This document shows positions 19,208 through 29,960 of a stretch of 64,000 nucleotides of DNA, piece after piece. This stretch comes from Apoda limacodes. Lineage: Eukaryota; Arthropoda; Insecta; Lepidoptera; Limacodidae. The notes below the pieces were generated by a model. That model worked only from the letters and a program-made list of their open reading frames with translations. It was not told where the DNA came from and did no database searches. The DNA lies in the NCBI GenBank assembly GCA_946406115.1, contig OX291542.1:27353321-27417320 (forward strand), in the 5' to 3' direction. Positions within the stretch are counted from its first letter, which is position 1. Every line of letters starts with the position of its first letter. A program made the translations under genes and the position numbers.

Positions 19208-20030
19208 TCGTAAAAAAAACTGGCCAAGTGCGAGTCTGGTTCACACACCAAGGGTTCCGTACAAACTTATTATATAAAGATAATTCTTCCATCATGAGAT
19301 CAAGCCTCACAGTTTTATGATTAGATTTTGGACTTTTTCCTATATTTGTGATGTAATCTTATTTCTTGCCAAATTTCATGATTCTAGGTCAACCGGAAGT
19401 ACTCCATAGATTTTGATTTGTTTGTGTATCAATATGCAACAAAAGTGACCGTATTTTTCTATTGTTTAGGGTTCCGGACCTTAAAAGGAAAAAAGGAACC
19501 CTTATTTGATCACTGTGTTGTCTGTCTGTCAAGACCTTTTTTCTCAGGAAGACGTAAATGTATCACGTTAAAATTAATATCAAATGCTGAGGATCACGGT
19601 CCCTTAAAGCTGTAAAAAAAATTAAACTTCTAAGTCAACTCCGTAAAAAAATACGGCGGAAAAACGACCATTTTTGTCGCATATTTCAGCATTTACAAAC
19701 AAATCAAAACTGTACTTCCCGTTGTCCTAGAATCATGAAATTTGACATATATCAAGGACTTACATCATAGATATAGAAAAACCCTCGGTGCGCGAGCCAG
19801 ACTCGCACTTGGCCGGTTTTTAGGGTTCCGTACCTCGAAAGGAAAAAACAGAACCCTAATAGGACCCGTCTGTCCGTCTGTCAAGATCCATTTTCTCAGG
19901 AGTGCGTTGAGGTATCAAGCTAAAATTTATATCAAATACTTAAGTCTACTGTCCCTTGGAGCTGTGAAAAAATCGAACTTCGAAGCCAACGCAATCAAAA
20001 GATACAGCCGTTTATGCCGCAAATAGTCCA
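19208..20030. mobile_element. Compound GGTTCCGTA-family element with internal inverted and direct repeats
   Basis: Layout: A (19,208-19,460: GGCCAAGTGCGAGTCTGG ... CTAGGTCAACCGGAAGTACT), B (19,468-19,685: AGGGTTCCGGACC ... AAAATTAATATCAAATGCTG), inverted A' (19,690-19,815, ending AGACTCGCACTTGGCCGG), then B again (19,818-20,027: AGGGTTCCGTACC ... AAATTTATATCAAATACTT). B is a direct repeat of ~215 bp. A repeat family 2 copy abuts the right end. No coding frame. Confidence 0.6.
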
Positions 20031-20262
20031 CACGCGGGCCCAGTGCGGATCGTGGACTTCACATACGTCGTTTTTTTTTCTTGACGTATGCAGGTTTCCT
20101 CACGATGTTTTCGTTCACCGAAAAGCCAGTGTTTTGAATAAATAACTCAGTGAACTTGAGAAATTAACAAAAGACTCATTGGTACACGCCGACCCGGGGT
20201 TCGAACCTCCGCCACTTGGGACGTGAATTGAAATTTAAACCCCTCGACCACCACCGACTTGA
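20030..20262 (-). mobile_element. tRNA-related repeat, family 2
   Basis: Read on the minus strand the right end gives GGTGGTGGTCGAGGGGTTTA (A-box-like) and GGAGGTTCGAACCCCGG (B box GGTTCGAACC), then a body with CATCGTGAGGAAACCTGCAT. The same order recurs at 48,455-48,738. This is a tRNA-derived head on a longer body, hence SINE-like. Confidence 0.65.
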
Positions 20263-20304
20263 TTTATTTGTGAATGCTAAAATCAGAGATAAATAATGTA
20301 ACAT

Positions 20305-20395
20305 ACGTTTTTTGTATGGGATCCCCTTTGTATAATATTTGTTTTATTTTAATTTAATTATTTATTTTTAAAGTGAATATATATAACTTAGATAT
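20305..20395 (+). repeat. Fragment of the GGTTCCGTA family, subfamily Y interior
   Basis: GTTTTATTTTAATTTAATTA and AAAGTGAATATATATAACTT are nearly identical to 36,520-36,568, inside the subfamily Y element there. Confidence 0.5.
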
Positions 20396-21102
20396 ATCTA
20401 TATATAATATAGATAACCTAGGTATTGTAGAGGTTGCAACCTTTCGGTAGAATATAAGGAAGTAGAAAGATTAGCGAACGTTATCTAATATCGCAGTTAA
20501 CACAATCGTAAGTTAGAACAATCGGGGAGCCGGTTTGTTTCTTTTTTTACTATAGTTTTGACATTTAAGTCTTTTAGTTTTAGTACTTTCATAGAGAACT
20601 TCGATGAAAGGCAAAATTTATTAGCAAAGAAATCGTACAGCGTTAGTTGTATTGTATCCTAAATTTGAATAATTGTCATTAATTTGTAAACTAAGTAAAT
20701 TTGCACTCCTTCGAAGTTAATAAATAGTAGATATTTTAATATCGTGAATTTGTAGGTGATTTAGAAACTCGTAGTTATTGGTGAAGATTTTAAATTTATT
20801 TTGGTACTAATTCAACTTAGTTAAAAATATTTAATTTCTTTGCATAGAAAATTACGGAATTAAATTTAATCACTTTGTATACAACTCACGTGATATGATA
20901 AAATAATTTAATAATAAATTATTTAGGTAGGTGATAGCATAATTCCATGTCATAAATTTTATGATTTTAAGATTTCATAAGAATTTGACATTCTTTAAAA
21001 TAAAATTAACAATTAATAGTTTTAACACACACACTTTCATACATTCTACATTTCCTTCAAAATTATTCTACAATTTTTTTCAATCAAAACTAGCTAAAAG
21101 AT
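20396..21102. other. AT-rich intergenic DNA
   Basis: No coding frame, RNA gene or repeat recognised. Confidence 0.5.
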
Positions 21103-21875
21103 ATAGGAGCGTCGATTATCCGAACGTCGCTCAACCGAACGACCGCTTATCCGAACTACTACGCCCGCCCGACCCGCGCGTGCCTCCCTCCCGCCTTCCG
21201 CGCTACAGTGCTCGCGCACGTGTCGCGACTTGTTGACTTGTTAATTGTACTCGTATGTAGCGTCAACGCCGAATGGTATACCACACAATGCCTGCCAGAA
21301 TTTTTGACTGCAATGAGCAACAAGCGACCGAACACTGGGCTCTGGTACTGCTTTACCATGGCAACGCGCCCGCGCAGTCAGCGCTCAAAACGAGGGACTT
21401 CCTGGACACCACACCGGTCAGAGTCTCGGCTCACCCTCCTTACAGTCCTGATCTGGCACCGTGTCACTTCTTTTTATTTCCTATAATAAAAATTTAGCTG
21501 AAAGGGATACAGTTTTCAACCCCGGAAGACGCGCTAGCAGCGTTCGAGAAGGACTTTGAAGAGGTGTCTGCGGTGGAATAGAAAAAAATGTTTCAAAAAT
21601 TGTTTCAGATGCATGAAACTTTGTATACAGGCTGGTGGAGAGTACTTTGAAAAGATTTAATTAAACTATTTTATCCATAGAAGTTAGTATTTTAGTTCCT
21701 CAAAACTTTCTGAGTGTCCCACGTATATTTTAATGTAAATATAGTTTTCATTTACCTGTACGTAAATATGTATGGCTGAATCAATACACGTATAAGTAGT
21801 TCGATTATCCGAAAATACCGGTTTTCCGAACACCCAAGTCCCCCAATTAGTTCGGATAATCGACGCTCTACTGTA
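21103..21875. mobile_element. pogo-like DNA transposon remnant enclosing mariner sequence
   Basis: Perfect 19-bp inverted ends: GAGCGTCGATTATCCGAAC at 21,107-21,125 and its reverse complement at 21,850-21,868, with further TTATCCGAA motifs inside both ends. The right end reads TACAGTAGAGCGTCG outward-in, the usual CAGT start of pogo/Tigger termini with a TA target. No pogo transposase is left; the middle holds mariner transposase sequence (21,262-21,660) and a very GC-rich stretch at 21,160-21,235. Confidence 0.65.
21262..21660 (+). pseudogene. mariner-family transposase, C-terminal part, broken
   Basis: One frame gives EWYTTQCLPEFL, then a frameshift into LLYHGNAPAQSALKTRDFLD and HPPYSPDLAPCHFFLFP, then LKGIQFSTPEDALAAFEKDF and the end LYTGWWRVL with a stop. 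These match mariner DDE/D transposases (H-D-N-A-P-A; PYSPDLAP-DFFLFP). The second catalytic Asp (HDN) is Gly here, and two in-frame stops plus a frameshift make it inactive. The N-terminal DNA-binding half is absent. Confidence 0.8.
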
Positions 21876-24439
21876 ATCAAATATAATTCTAGAACTTGGA
21901 AAAATCCAGAATACCCAGATTCCTATCGACGATATAGTCAAAAGAAACAGATATCTTCATCAAACTGAACAAAACAATTATGTGCAGAGACCTTATTAGG
22001 AGCAGTCTCGAGCTATTCTGGAATTTGTGAGTAAAATGTTTGCAAGTACATCCACGGGTTTCGAGAGATAAGTCCGAAATAGCTCGAGTCTGTACCAATA
22101 AAGTCCCAGATGTGTTTAACAAACAACTCCTAGCTTGGTCTCGGTCAGTGTGTCATAGGCTATATGACGTTCCATAAAATGCAACAAGGAGCATATAAAG
22201 ATAGATGTTTAATCTATTTTTATATTTCTATATTCGAAAAAAAGTTGTTTAAATGTGTCGTGTTTGGTATCAAATAAAGTCTTTGAGCACATTTCACATA
22301 TATATTTTACAAATTGTTTCACCGTTGATATAAATTGGCAGTCGGATTTAAGTTTTAGACTTTCAACTTGAAGAAAAATTTAAACGGGCAAACTCAAAGT
22401 CAAAGCCGAAACATTAGTACATAATTGATGAATTGTTAAAGTTATTGGAAAATAAGTTACCTAACGACAGATTACATTAGTGTTACGTTTTGTGTACCAG
22501 GAAACTTAAATTCAAGCATTTCATTACTTAACATTCCTTTATTACATCTGAACCAATATTTAGAAACTTTATGGCTTTTTACAGTGTATATTTTTAATAT
22601 GCATTGAGGAAAATCAACATCCGTGAATAACATTTTAATATACAACATCAAACACGTTAGAGACTAATATGACGAAATTAAAAGGAAGCCGGTATAAGAA
22701 GATTTCTCTCTATATGTATAGCACGTTTCAGGAGGTCAATACTTAATTTTATATAATAAAAATTGGTCCGACTTTAAGATATTTTTTTTTTCGTTTTTGT
22801 TCGTAATAGTCTGAACGTAGTCCGAATATGGTGTTCAGGAAAGAAATGATCTACAGCAACCGCAAATTGCGAACCGTTATTGGATAGCAGATTTGCCGTG
22901 AAACCAGTTATTTTATTTAGATGATATTGTCTCCCACTATTCGTAAAATAACACCAAGTTACTTTTATAAGTTTTAATTGTTTTTTTTAGCAATTATTTG
23001 TTTTCAAAATTAGTAGAAGTCAATTTTTACGTGATGCCTGCACATTAATAAGACTAAAATACAATCGCCATGTTTATTATAAAAGTTTTTTTTTTTAATT
23101 TGAATAAAAGGCATTTACTTAGTCCGCCAGCCAGTGTTCTAATCTAAATGATCTCTAGTGCTCGTCGCGTTTTAGAATATCCTAGGACGATTTCATTTTC
23201 TACCGATTAGATTTTGGAACGCAATCTAGCTATCGTTTGCTACCGGTTCCAAATTTAAATTTTATTGTTTTTTTTTACTCACTTTATAAAAGAAAACATA
23301 ATCAATTTTTTTCTTATAAGCAAATATTAAGTAGCAAACCAAGCAACAATTTATGTGGTTCCATCGGTTGTAACAAAAGCTAAACCGATAATAAATGTGC
23401 ATTACAGCAGTCACTGTATCTTAACACCGCAATATTTTCCCCTATCCTCTTATCTCTCCTTATTCTTGCTGACATATACAATATTTCCTCATAATGGCTT
23501 ATCCGATTTCGTTCATGGACACAAAACGTATTATCTTCGTACTCCTTGACATATAATGGAATTTATTGGAATGATGCAAATCTTCTCACATTATTTAGTC
23601 CTCATAAGTAAGTAAGATTTTTCACTTTGCAATGTTCTTTTGTGCCAAAACAGGCAATAAATGATTTTAAGTCAGTACGACAAATAAAAATGACAGAATA
23701 CGCAAAAATATTATAGAAGTTCCCAATTTGATAAGCCGCAGCAGCACAAGTTAACTCGATTTTTGACACTGGAGTATGGTTGAAATAATATACATAACTT
23801 TTAGCCCCATTCAAAACAACCTTTGTCGTAGTAATTCTACGGCGACGAATAAATTCTGTTGCTGCGAAGCTACGGGTATAAGCTTTAACAAAGCATAAGC
23901 TAAATTGCATAATTATCTAAATGCATTAGAACATTAAATTTTGGTAAAAGCCATAATAATGTGAGAATCATGCATTAATATATAACATATCTCTATGTAT
24001 ATGTTTAAAATTATTTTTATGTTAATAAAAAAAAATTATATAAAAAATACATTTTATATCAGCTATTAAAGTAATTGAGACTTCAAAATATGAACTTTAC
24101 ATTAAAATTATAAACTCTGTCTTTAACATGGATATAAAATTACTCTCTAACTTTCTAATTGCTTTTAATCTTAACGAGAGCGAGCTCTTAGGCAGATTGT
24201 AATTTCCTACACTCTGAGCTTTTTATATTAATTTTTCCTTAAAGCATTCAGCACTTTAGATAAATGAATGTGTCTACTCTAAAAATCATAATTGAGGATA
24301 TACTAAAGGTTACTCGCTGCCATGCTTGCATGCTGTTTGAACGTTTACTAAAACTTATTTTACTGCGCAAAGCTTTTAAGTATATTAACACTTAATAATT
24401 AAAAGAAAAAATAACTTTATTATTACGTACGACCACAGC
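21876..24439. other. AT-rich intergenic DNA without recognised gene
   Basis: Contains homopolymer T runs. A 102-codon minus frame with ATG (23,602-23,910) has no family I recognise, and its segment with CCGTAGCTTCGCAGCAACAG could be an old repeat. No RNA gene or transposon terminus seen. Confidence 0.45.
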
Positions 24440-24705
24440 CTAAGGATGCAAAAAATCCAAAATAATATTTATTTATTTTTTAATATTTCCGTCTGGTCCC
24501 AAACTAAGCAAAGCTTGTGCTTGGATACAAATACATATATATATATACGTTTTTTTATAAATAAATACATATAACATATAGAAAACACCCAGTCTCAAGA
24601 CAAACATAAATAATAAATTAGGTAATTGCCTTGTGCGGAAATCGAAACCACGCCTCTTGATTCAGGAGTTTGGTTCATTACCTACTGAGCCACAGTATCT
24701 TTCAA
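24440..24705 (-). mobile_element. tRNA-derived SINE, family 3
   Basis: On the minus strand: CTGTGGCTCAGTAGGTAATG (A box), CGTGGTTTCGATTTCC (B box), then CACAAGGCAATTACC, a body with GGTGTTTTC and a 3' part TTGCTTAGTTTGGGACCAGA. A partial plus-strand piece of the same 3' part lies at 24,875-24,905. Related copies at 29,835 and 47,190. Confidence 0.65.
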
Positions 24706-24939
24706 TTTAAGACATGTTATTCTCTTTTCTCAATATAAATTTTAGCAATTTTTTTTTTCTTTATTGTTTATTTGAGAAAAAATAATTTAACATCGGCGTT
24801 AAAGAACATCTCCAGTTTGAGACCGGATGTTTTCTATGTATAATATGTTTTTACAAAAAAGTATACATATTTTTTTTTGCTTAGTTTGGGACCAGATAGC
24901 GCCACCTGTTAATTCCAAACATATGTTTTAATTAATAAT

Positions 24940-25335
24940 TATGAGTTTTAAATGCTCTGCCAGACCTAAATGTGTAACTCCTTGATTATACTCAAGAAGT
25001 TCGTTATAGCAAGCTAAAACTGCAGCTATAGGTAGTTCGTTTAAGTGAAATTCGGTAATAGTTACTCCCATGGGAAATTTTGAATTTTCCGGTATAAAAT
25101 TAGCTTATTTTTTTCCGTATCTTTAACTATTTCTGTGCAAAATTTCAGCTTAATTGGATGCTCTGTTGCAGCAGGATTGAATAATAAACGTTATAGTATT
25201 CTCGCGGGAACACTTTATTTTGTAGGGATAAAACGTAACCTATGTGTTAATCCAGAGTGTCAGCTACCTCTATATCAAATTTCATCAAAATTGGTTCATC
25301 CGTTTGTGCGTGAAGAAATAACATTAACGCTTGAA
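24940..25335 (+). repeat. Dispersed repeat with CCTATGTGTTAATCC core
   Basis: Shares its layout (CTCGCGGGAACA...GGGATAAAACGTAACCTATG...AAATTTCATCAAAATTGGTT) with 34,430-34,690 and 53,260-53,460. This wording is widespread in lepidopteran repeats; the parent element cannot be assigned from this copy. The 87-codon frame at 25,135 is read-through of the repeat. Confidence 0.5.
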
Positions 25336-25711
25336 ATGATACTCTTCGCAGCGGGCTTCATACCAACGAATTTCTTACTTATTTTTGACACTTGCTGATC
25401 AAACACCACGAAATTTTGAAGACATGTTTAAGTAATTTTCAGCTAGGGCTGCATTGTGCCACTTTTCTATCTAATTTTTTAGTTTAAAAGTTAAACAGGA
25501 TTCTAATTTTTCATACAAATGGTTTAAAAAAGATTTCAAGTTAAAGTAACGTTTTACAAGATTTTGCAAAAACCACAGACATAGGTATTCGACTTAGGAT
25601 TATGACTTAAAATTGCACAGTGATTGATAAGTAAATACCAAAAACAAATGAGAAAATCCATACAAATTCCTTTGTATGAAGCCCGCTGCGATGCGCCGCG
25701 AAGTGTATCCT
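25336..25711. mobile_element. MITE, copy 2 of the 11,075-11,469 family
   Basis: Left CGCAGCGGGCTTCATACCAA and ACTTATTTTTGACACTTGCT; right TTTGTATGAAGCCCGCTGCG and GCCGCGAAGTGTATCC. Interior blocks (ACGAAATTTTGAAGA, TTCTAATTTTTCATACAAAT) also match copy 1. The outer TTAA seen in copy 1 is not preserved. Confidence 0.65.
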
Positions 25712-26235
25712 AACAAACTTTTGCCTGTACAATATTAGTGTGATGTCATAGTCAGGGTAGATTTTGTCTAGAAAAATGACACCTACGCACCGATAGACAC
25801 GCAATCGATAGGATTTAAAAGCTTTATGGTCCATTTAGTAAAAAGGTTTGACGTATCTATGGCGCACACAATGCTTTTACGTGAGTAATGTGATTTTATA
25901 TATAATACTGGTAATTATCTATCTATACGAACAGTTAAAACCAGTTGGGCCTGTAAAGAAACTCTGTATAGACAGTGAAAAAACTTCTTTAACAAAAAAA
26001 AAACCACCGGCTTCAAAAAGATGCACTAAAAAGGTAATAAATAGATAGTAAGTACATTATGATATAAGTGCGGTAAGTTTAAAATTACAGCCGAGGCGAT
26101 ATTACTAGCCCGAGCTGTAGGCGAGGGCAACAAGAAAGCAGAGACTGTAATTATCAAAGCGCACGTCTGTCATACGACGTTTTATAACATATTTGCGAGG
26201 AAATAAATAAAACTCGGACTTTCTTAAACGAATAA

Positions 26236-26978
26236 ATCTTTAATGATTTGTTAAAGCAGTTAGAAAAATTTGAACAATTTGTAAAATTTATTATTACGTT
26301 GCCAGTAATGTTAAGTTTTTAATGTTATCAAGTTATTATTATTAGTTATAATTTCACCAGTCTCTTTCTCACTCTCTTGAGCGAAATAAGGAGAAACGAG
26401 ACCACAGAGTTCTGCAATCGGTAGGGGTGACGGAGGCGGCTGCGGCGGCGGTGACGATGGTGGAATGAACGCGTGTGCGCTCGTATAGTAGAGAGAGTCA
26501 ACATTCGGCTCCAAATTTATGTTCCTTGTAATATAGTAGAGTAGAGTGCTAATTTCTTCTTTATTTTTCATCGAGTCATTTCGATGAGCTTCTTTTAGGA
26601 ACTTCTTGACATTGTCAGCCGAAAATACTTTCGACTTTTTACTCACATGGCCACTTGAGCGTCCTCGTAGAAATGCCAGCAAGTTGGAGTATGACTTGAT
26701 ATTAATACCATGTTTTGTTTTCACAGTGCTTTTTAGCATTGAATAGTAGCGCCACAATGAGCTTGACTTATATTTTTGAGAAAGTTCCATGAAATAGGCT
26801 AAAAAAACACTTTCTGAAAATGAATTTGTATCTTTGCTTGTCTTCCATAAGATGAAATTTTGATACGCTTGTAAGCATCTATCGGTCGATTTTTCGGGCA
26901 AGAGGCTAAGAGTAGCCTTTTTTGCTGCCTCTGAGACTTCTGGCAGTGTCGAATTAATTCATCATTACTTGATGACAT
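26236..26978 (-). pseudogene. Crypton-type tyrosine-recombinase gene, broken and shortened
   Basis: The minus strand starts with ATG at 26,978 (MSSSNDELIR); one missing base shifts the frame, which resumes as TLPEVSEAAKKATLSLLPEK. Then FLAYFMELSQKYKSSSLWRY, YSMLKSTVKTKHGINIKSYS and SKKSKVFSADNVKKFLKEA follow. From memory of the family, this is the N-terminal SAM-like domain of Crypton recombinases. The catalytic half (R...HxxR...Y) is absent, replaced by about 70 residues with a proline-rich run (PPSSPPPQPPPSP). After a stop at 26,311, a shifted frame gives NVIINFTNCSNFSNC, like a Crypton C-terminus. It cannot be an active recombinase. Confidence 0.6.
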
Positions 26979-27061
26979 TTTCAGATAATAACAATACAGC
27001 GAAAAGAAAAAGAGCGCGGAATTACTGTTACTTGTTCACAAATCAGCGATGCGCGCGCATC

Positions 27062-27515
27062 AGCGCTTTTTAGGGTTCCGTAGCCAAATGGCAAAAAACG
27101 GTACCCTTATAGATTTGTCATGTCTGTCCGTTCGTATGTCACAGCCACTTTTTCCCGAAACTATAATTTTTTTCTAAATTGAATAGTTTGCGCGAGAGGC
27201 ACTTCCAAAGTGGTAAAATGTGAGTCCTCCCCCTGTAACTTCTAAAATATGAGAATGATAAAACTAAAAAAAATATATGATGTAATTCCAAATACATGCA
27301 AACTTTCACCGAAAATTGGTTTGAACGAGATCTAGTAAGTAGTTTTTTTTTTTTAAATACGTCAAAAATCGTAAACCGCAATTTACCTTTCATTCAATCA
27401 ACTCAAATATATAAATAAAAAAAAACATATTTTTTTGAATGTGTTTGTAAAGTACGTAAATGGTGTCCGTACGGAACCCTCGGTGCGTGAGTCCAACTCG
27501 CGCTTGGCCGGTTTT
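27062..27515 (+). mobile_element. GGTTCCGTA-family element, subfamily X
   Basis: Left end TTTTTAGGGTTCCGTAGCCA, right end TACGGAACCCTCGGTGCGTG then ACTCGCGCTTGGCCGG. The interior (TTTGAACGAGATCTAGTAAG; TGTAACTTCTAAAATATGAG) matches 54,757-55,365 in reverse orientation. No transposase frame. Confidence 0.65.
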
Positions 27516-29054
27516 TTATTTTTTGTAAGCATAGGCACAAAAGCAGCCAGAATTACTAATAAAGTAAATAAATATTTTTGTGTTTTGTTTCAGATAAATG
27601 GTTGTAATTTATCGTCAAAATTATTAAATTAACGAATTAAATGTTTATTTATTATATTTTAGCTCCCAAAGTTAATTTTATTCATTAAATGTAGACCACT
27701 TTTATGACATAAAAGCTCATTGCTAAGATTTAAAAAAGTACCGTTCGTTTTAGACGGAGCATCTTGATAAACCGTGCGTTTTACCTTATTAAAAAGAAAC
27801 TCGTGCGTTTTACATTACAATAACGCACAAGTACGTAATGAGATACAATGGACACAACACGATATTGAAATTGGTGGAATAAGAGACCCTTTACGAGCAA
27901 ATGTGTTGTAAAAAAAATTATGGCATGCAAGTGAAGTGTGTTATAAACTGTTAGGTGCATAGACACCAACTTCAGATCAGATTTTTGGCAATAAGTAATT
28001 GTTTTTTTTTTTTAAAGTTTTTATTTTTATCTTTTGAGTGACGAACTGGTTTTTTTTCTCGTATACAAAAAACATCCATGCTTGTTACAAAATCTTATAC
28101 AATCATCAACCTTAAAAGGCGTGTTTCACCAGTTCAAAATTTACATCGTTTATTTTTTTTCTCCAAAATTTTTTGTTTAAAATTCACTTCATTAATATAA
28201 AACAAAGAAAAGACTAAAAAAAGAATTTTTGAAATCAGTTCACACTTGACGAAGAAATCGGTGGTCTTACATAAAAAATATATACCCGTCGAACATAGAA
28301 CCTCCTCCATTTTTGAAGTCGTTTAAAACTACAGCTGCTGACTAAGGACCGCTTGTATATGTATACAAGCTGGCCTGTCAGGCATTGTTATTCCCTTAAG
28401 GCTACGATGTAGGGTAAATAGGCGTAAATACGTCTTATGTAGTGCATTACCTTACTGAGTAATTTTCATTTATTTTATTTAATTAATAAAAAAAGTGACA
28501 AATGTTTCACTACTTGTGCAATTTTTTTAGCGTGTTTTGCATTAAGTTGTTATGAAAGTTGATTAAAAAATTAGAATGGGTTGTTATCTAGTGCATTGAC
28601 TATAAGTTGTAGCAATAAGTAAAAAAAATATCTAAAAAACGGAAAAGTTTCAAGTCGTCATTATAGAATAAATTACTTAAGAAGTATACAACAAACATAT
28701 CTTGTACATATTATGTGATTATTTTTAGTACATTCACGTTAGCATCGTTAGTATTACAGAAATTAACTTTCTGGCCTCTTAAAGCATCCTTTTCTTGACT
28801 TTGTTAGCGATTATCGTCAATATTTATTTCATATGTTACTAAATATTACAGAATATATCCTTTAATCTGGCTATACAACATAACTATGAATCAAACAAAA
28901 CCCATGTAAATCTGATAAGTGGTTCTTAAACAACATAAACGGATAGACAGTGAGACATTGGGTTTTATATGTATGGATAATTTAGGCAATAAAAAAAATT
29001 GAAATAGGAGTTATAATGTAGAAATCACAACCGCTACAAAACTTGTTACTTAAA
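27516..29054. other. AT-rich intergenic DNA
   Basis: No gene or clear transposon end seen; short open frames only. Confidence 0.5.
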
Positions 29055-29406
29055 TTTTTTATACCACTAAGGTGGTAAACAAGATAACAGTCCGCCTGAC
29101 GTTTTAGTCACCGCAGCCTATAGACGCTTGCAACATAACATCAATCGCACGTTGTCGAACGTTCAAAAATCTAATAATTTCTTCTTAAAGAACCCCATAG
29201 CGAAAACCTTGGCAGGGAGCTTATTTCACAAACAAAGCGTTCGCGGGGGGCAGTTTCTAAGCCGCACTGTAGAATCTAAGGTGTAAGTATGAATTCCATG
29301 CTGATGGCGAGCGGTGCCACGAGAAAGTAGCCGTGGGTATCATTTCGAACAATTGATCAGAACACATCCCATTAAATAAGCGGTAGAACACACACAAGGA
29401 GGCAAA
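29055..29406 (-). mobile_element. 5'-truncated Jockey/CR1-group LINE copy
   Basis: Starts (minus-strand 3' end) with poly-T then ATACCACTAAGGTGG and runs to GGAGGCAAA at 29,406. It matches the 3' end of the LINE at 60,349 from position 62,671 onward but is diverged and has small deletions. Its 5' break point is the same as that of the copy at 42,001. Confidence 0.7.
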
Positions 29407-29479
29407 CAAAAACTGATACTATACTACGTATAATGCAATATAAAGTGCCCATACTTATAATGTTAAATTTAAATACCAA

Positions 29480-29755
29480 CATAATACGCTGAATCTAAAG
29501 TTTTCATTTGATATTCATGCAAAACATCGTATCAAAGGGGATACAAAGTGGTCTTTAACTCGTTATTAAATTTCAACTTGTGACGCTCGTGACCAGCGAC
29601 CCTGCCTTTGGGTGTGTTATTTCAAACATTATTTCATTTAATGGGTTACGGGTAAGGTTTGTTAATACGAGATCATATTTTCTCAGCTATGCTAATTTGG
29701 TCTTGATTAACTCGTCAAAAGATATAAGTAAGAGTGAAAATTGTAAAATAAATGT
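29480..29755. repeat. Unnamed repeat, copy 1 (partner at 50,860-51,085)
   Basis: Shares GATATTCATGCAAAACATCG, AACTCGTTATTAAATTT, GACCAGCGACCCTGCCTTTG and GGGTGTGTTATTTC with the second copy. No coding content or termini recognised. The 65-codon open frame at 29,580 starts with GTG and lies inside the repeat. Confidence 0.55.
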
Positions 29756-29834
29756 TGAGTTAAAATATTCAAGGTGAAGTATACATTGATAAAGATACAA
29801 TAAAATAAAATATTAGTTTTAACACTTTAGTTTA

Positions 29835-29960
29835 CCAAAGTGACTTGGACTTAGTGGCTCAGTGCTCCGGGGCGTTCAATCCCCACAAATGATAAACATT
29901 TGTGATTGATGTCAGGGTGGGTGTTTTATTATATAAATCATAAGTATTAACGATTTTTTA
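29835..29960 (+). mobile_element. tRNA-derived SINE, family 3, plus orientation
   Basis: GACTTAGTGGCTCAGTGCTC (A box) and GGCGTTCAATCCCCACAAAT (B-box-like) are followed by ATTTGTGATTGATGTCAGGG and GGTGTTTTATTATATAAATC, the family body. Truncated at its 3' end. Confidence 0.6.

Noticed and set aside
23602..23910. 102-codon minus frame with ATG
   Set aside because: No recognised domain; part of it resembles dispersed repeat sequence. No supporting splice or promoter signals.
24533..24545. Regular short repeats as a CRISPR array
   Set aside because: These are AT microsatellites; the window is animal nuclear DNA and no repeat-spacer pattern exists.
25135..25398. 87-codon plus frame
   Set aside because: It runs through a dispersed repeat (24,940-25,335) and into the MITE at 25,336, so it is not a gene.
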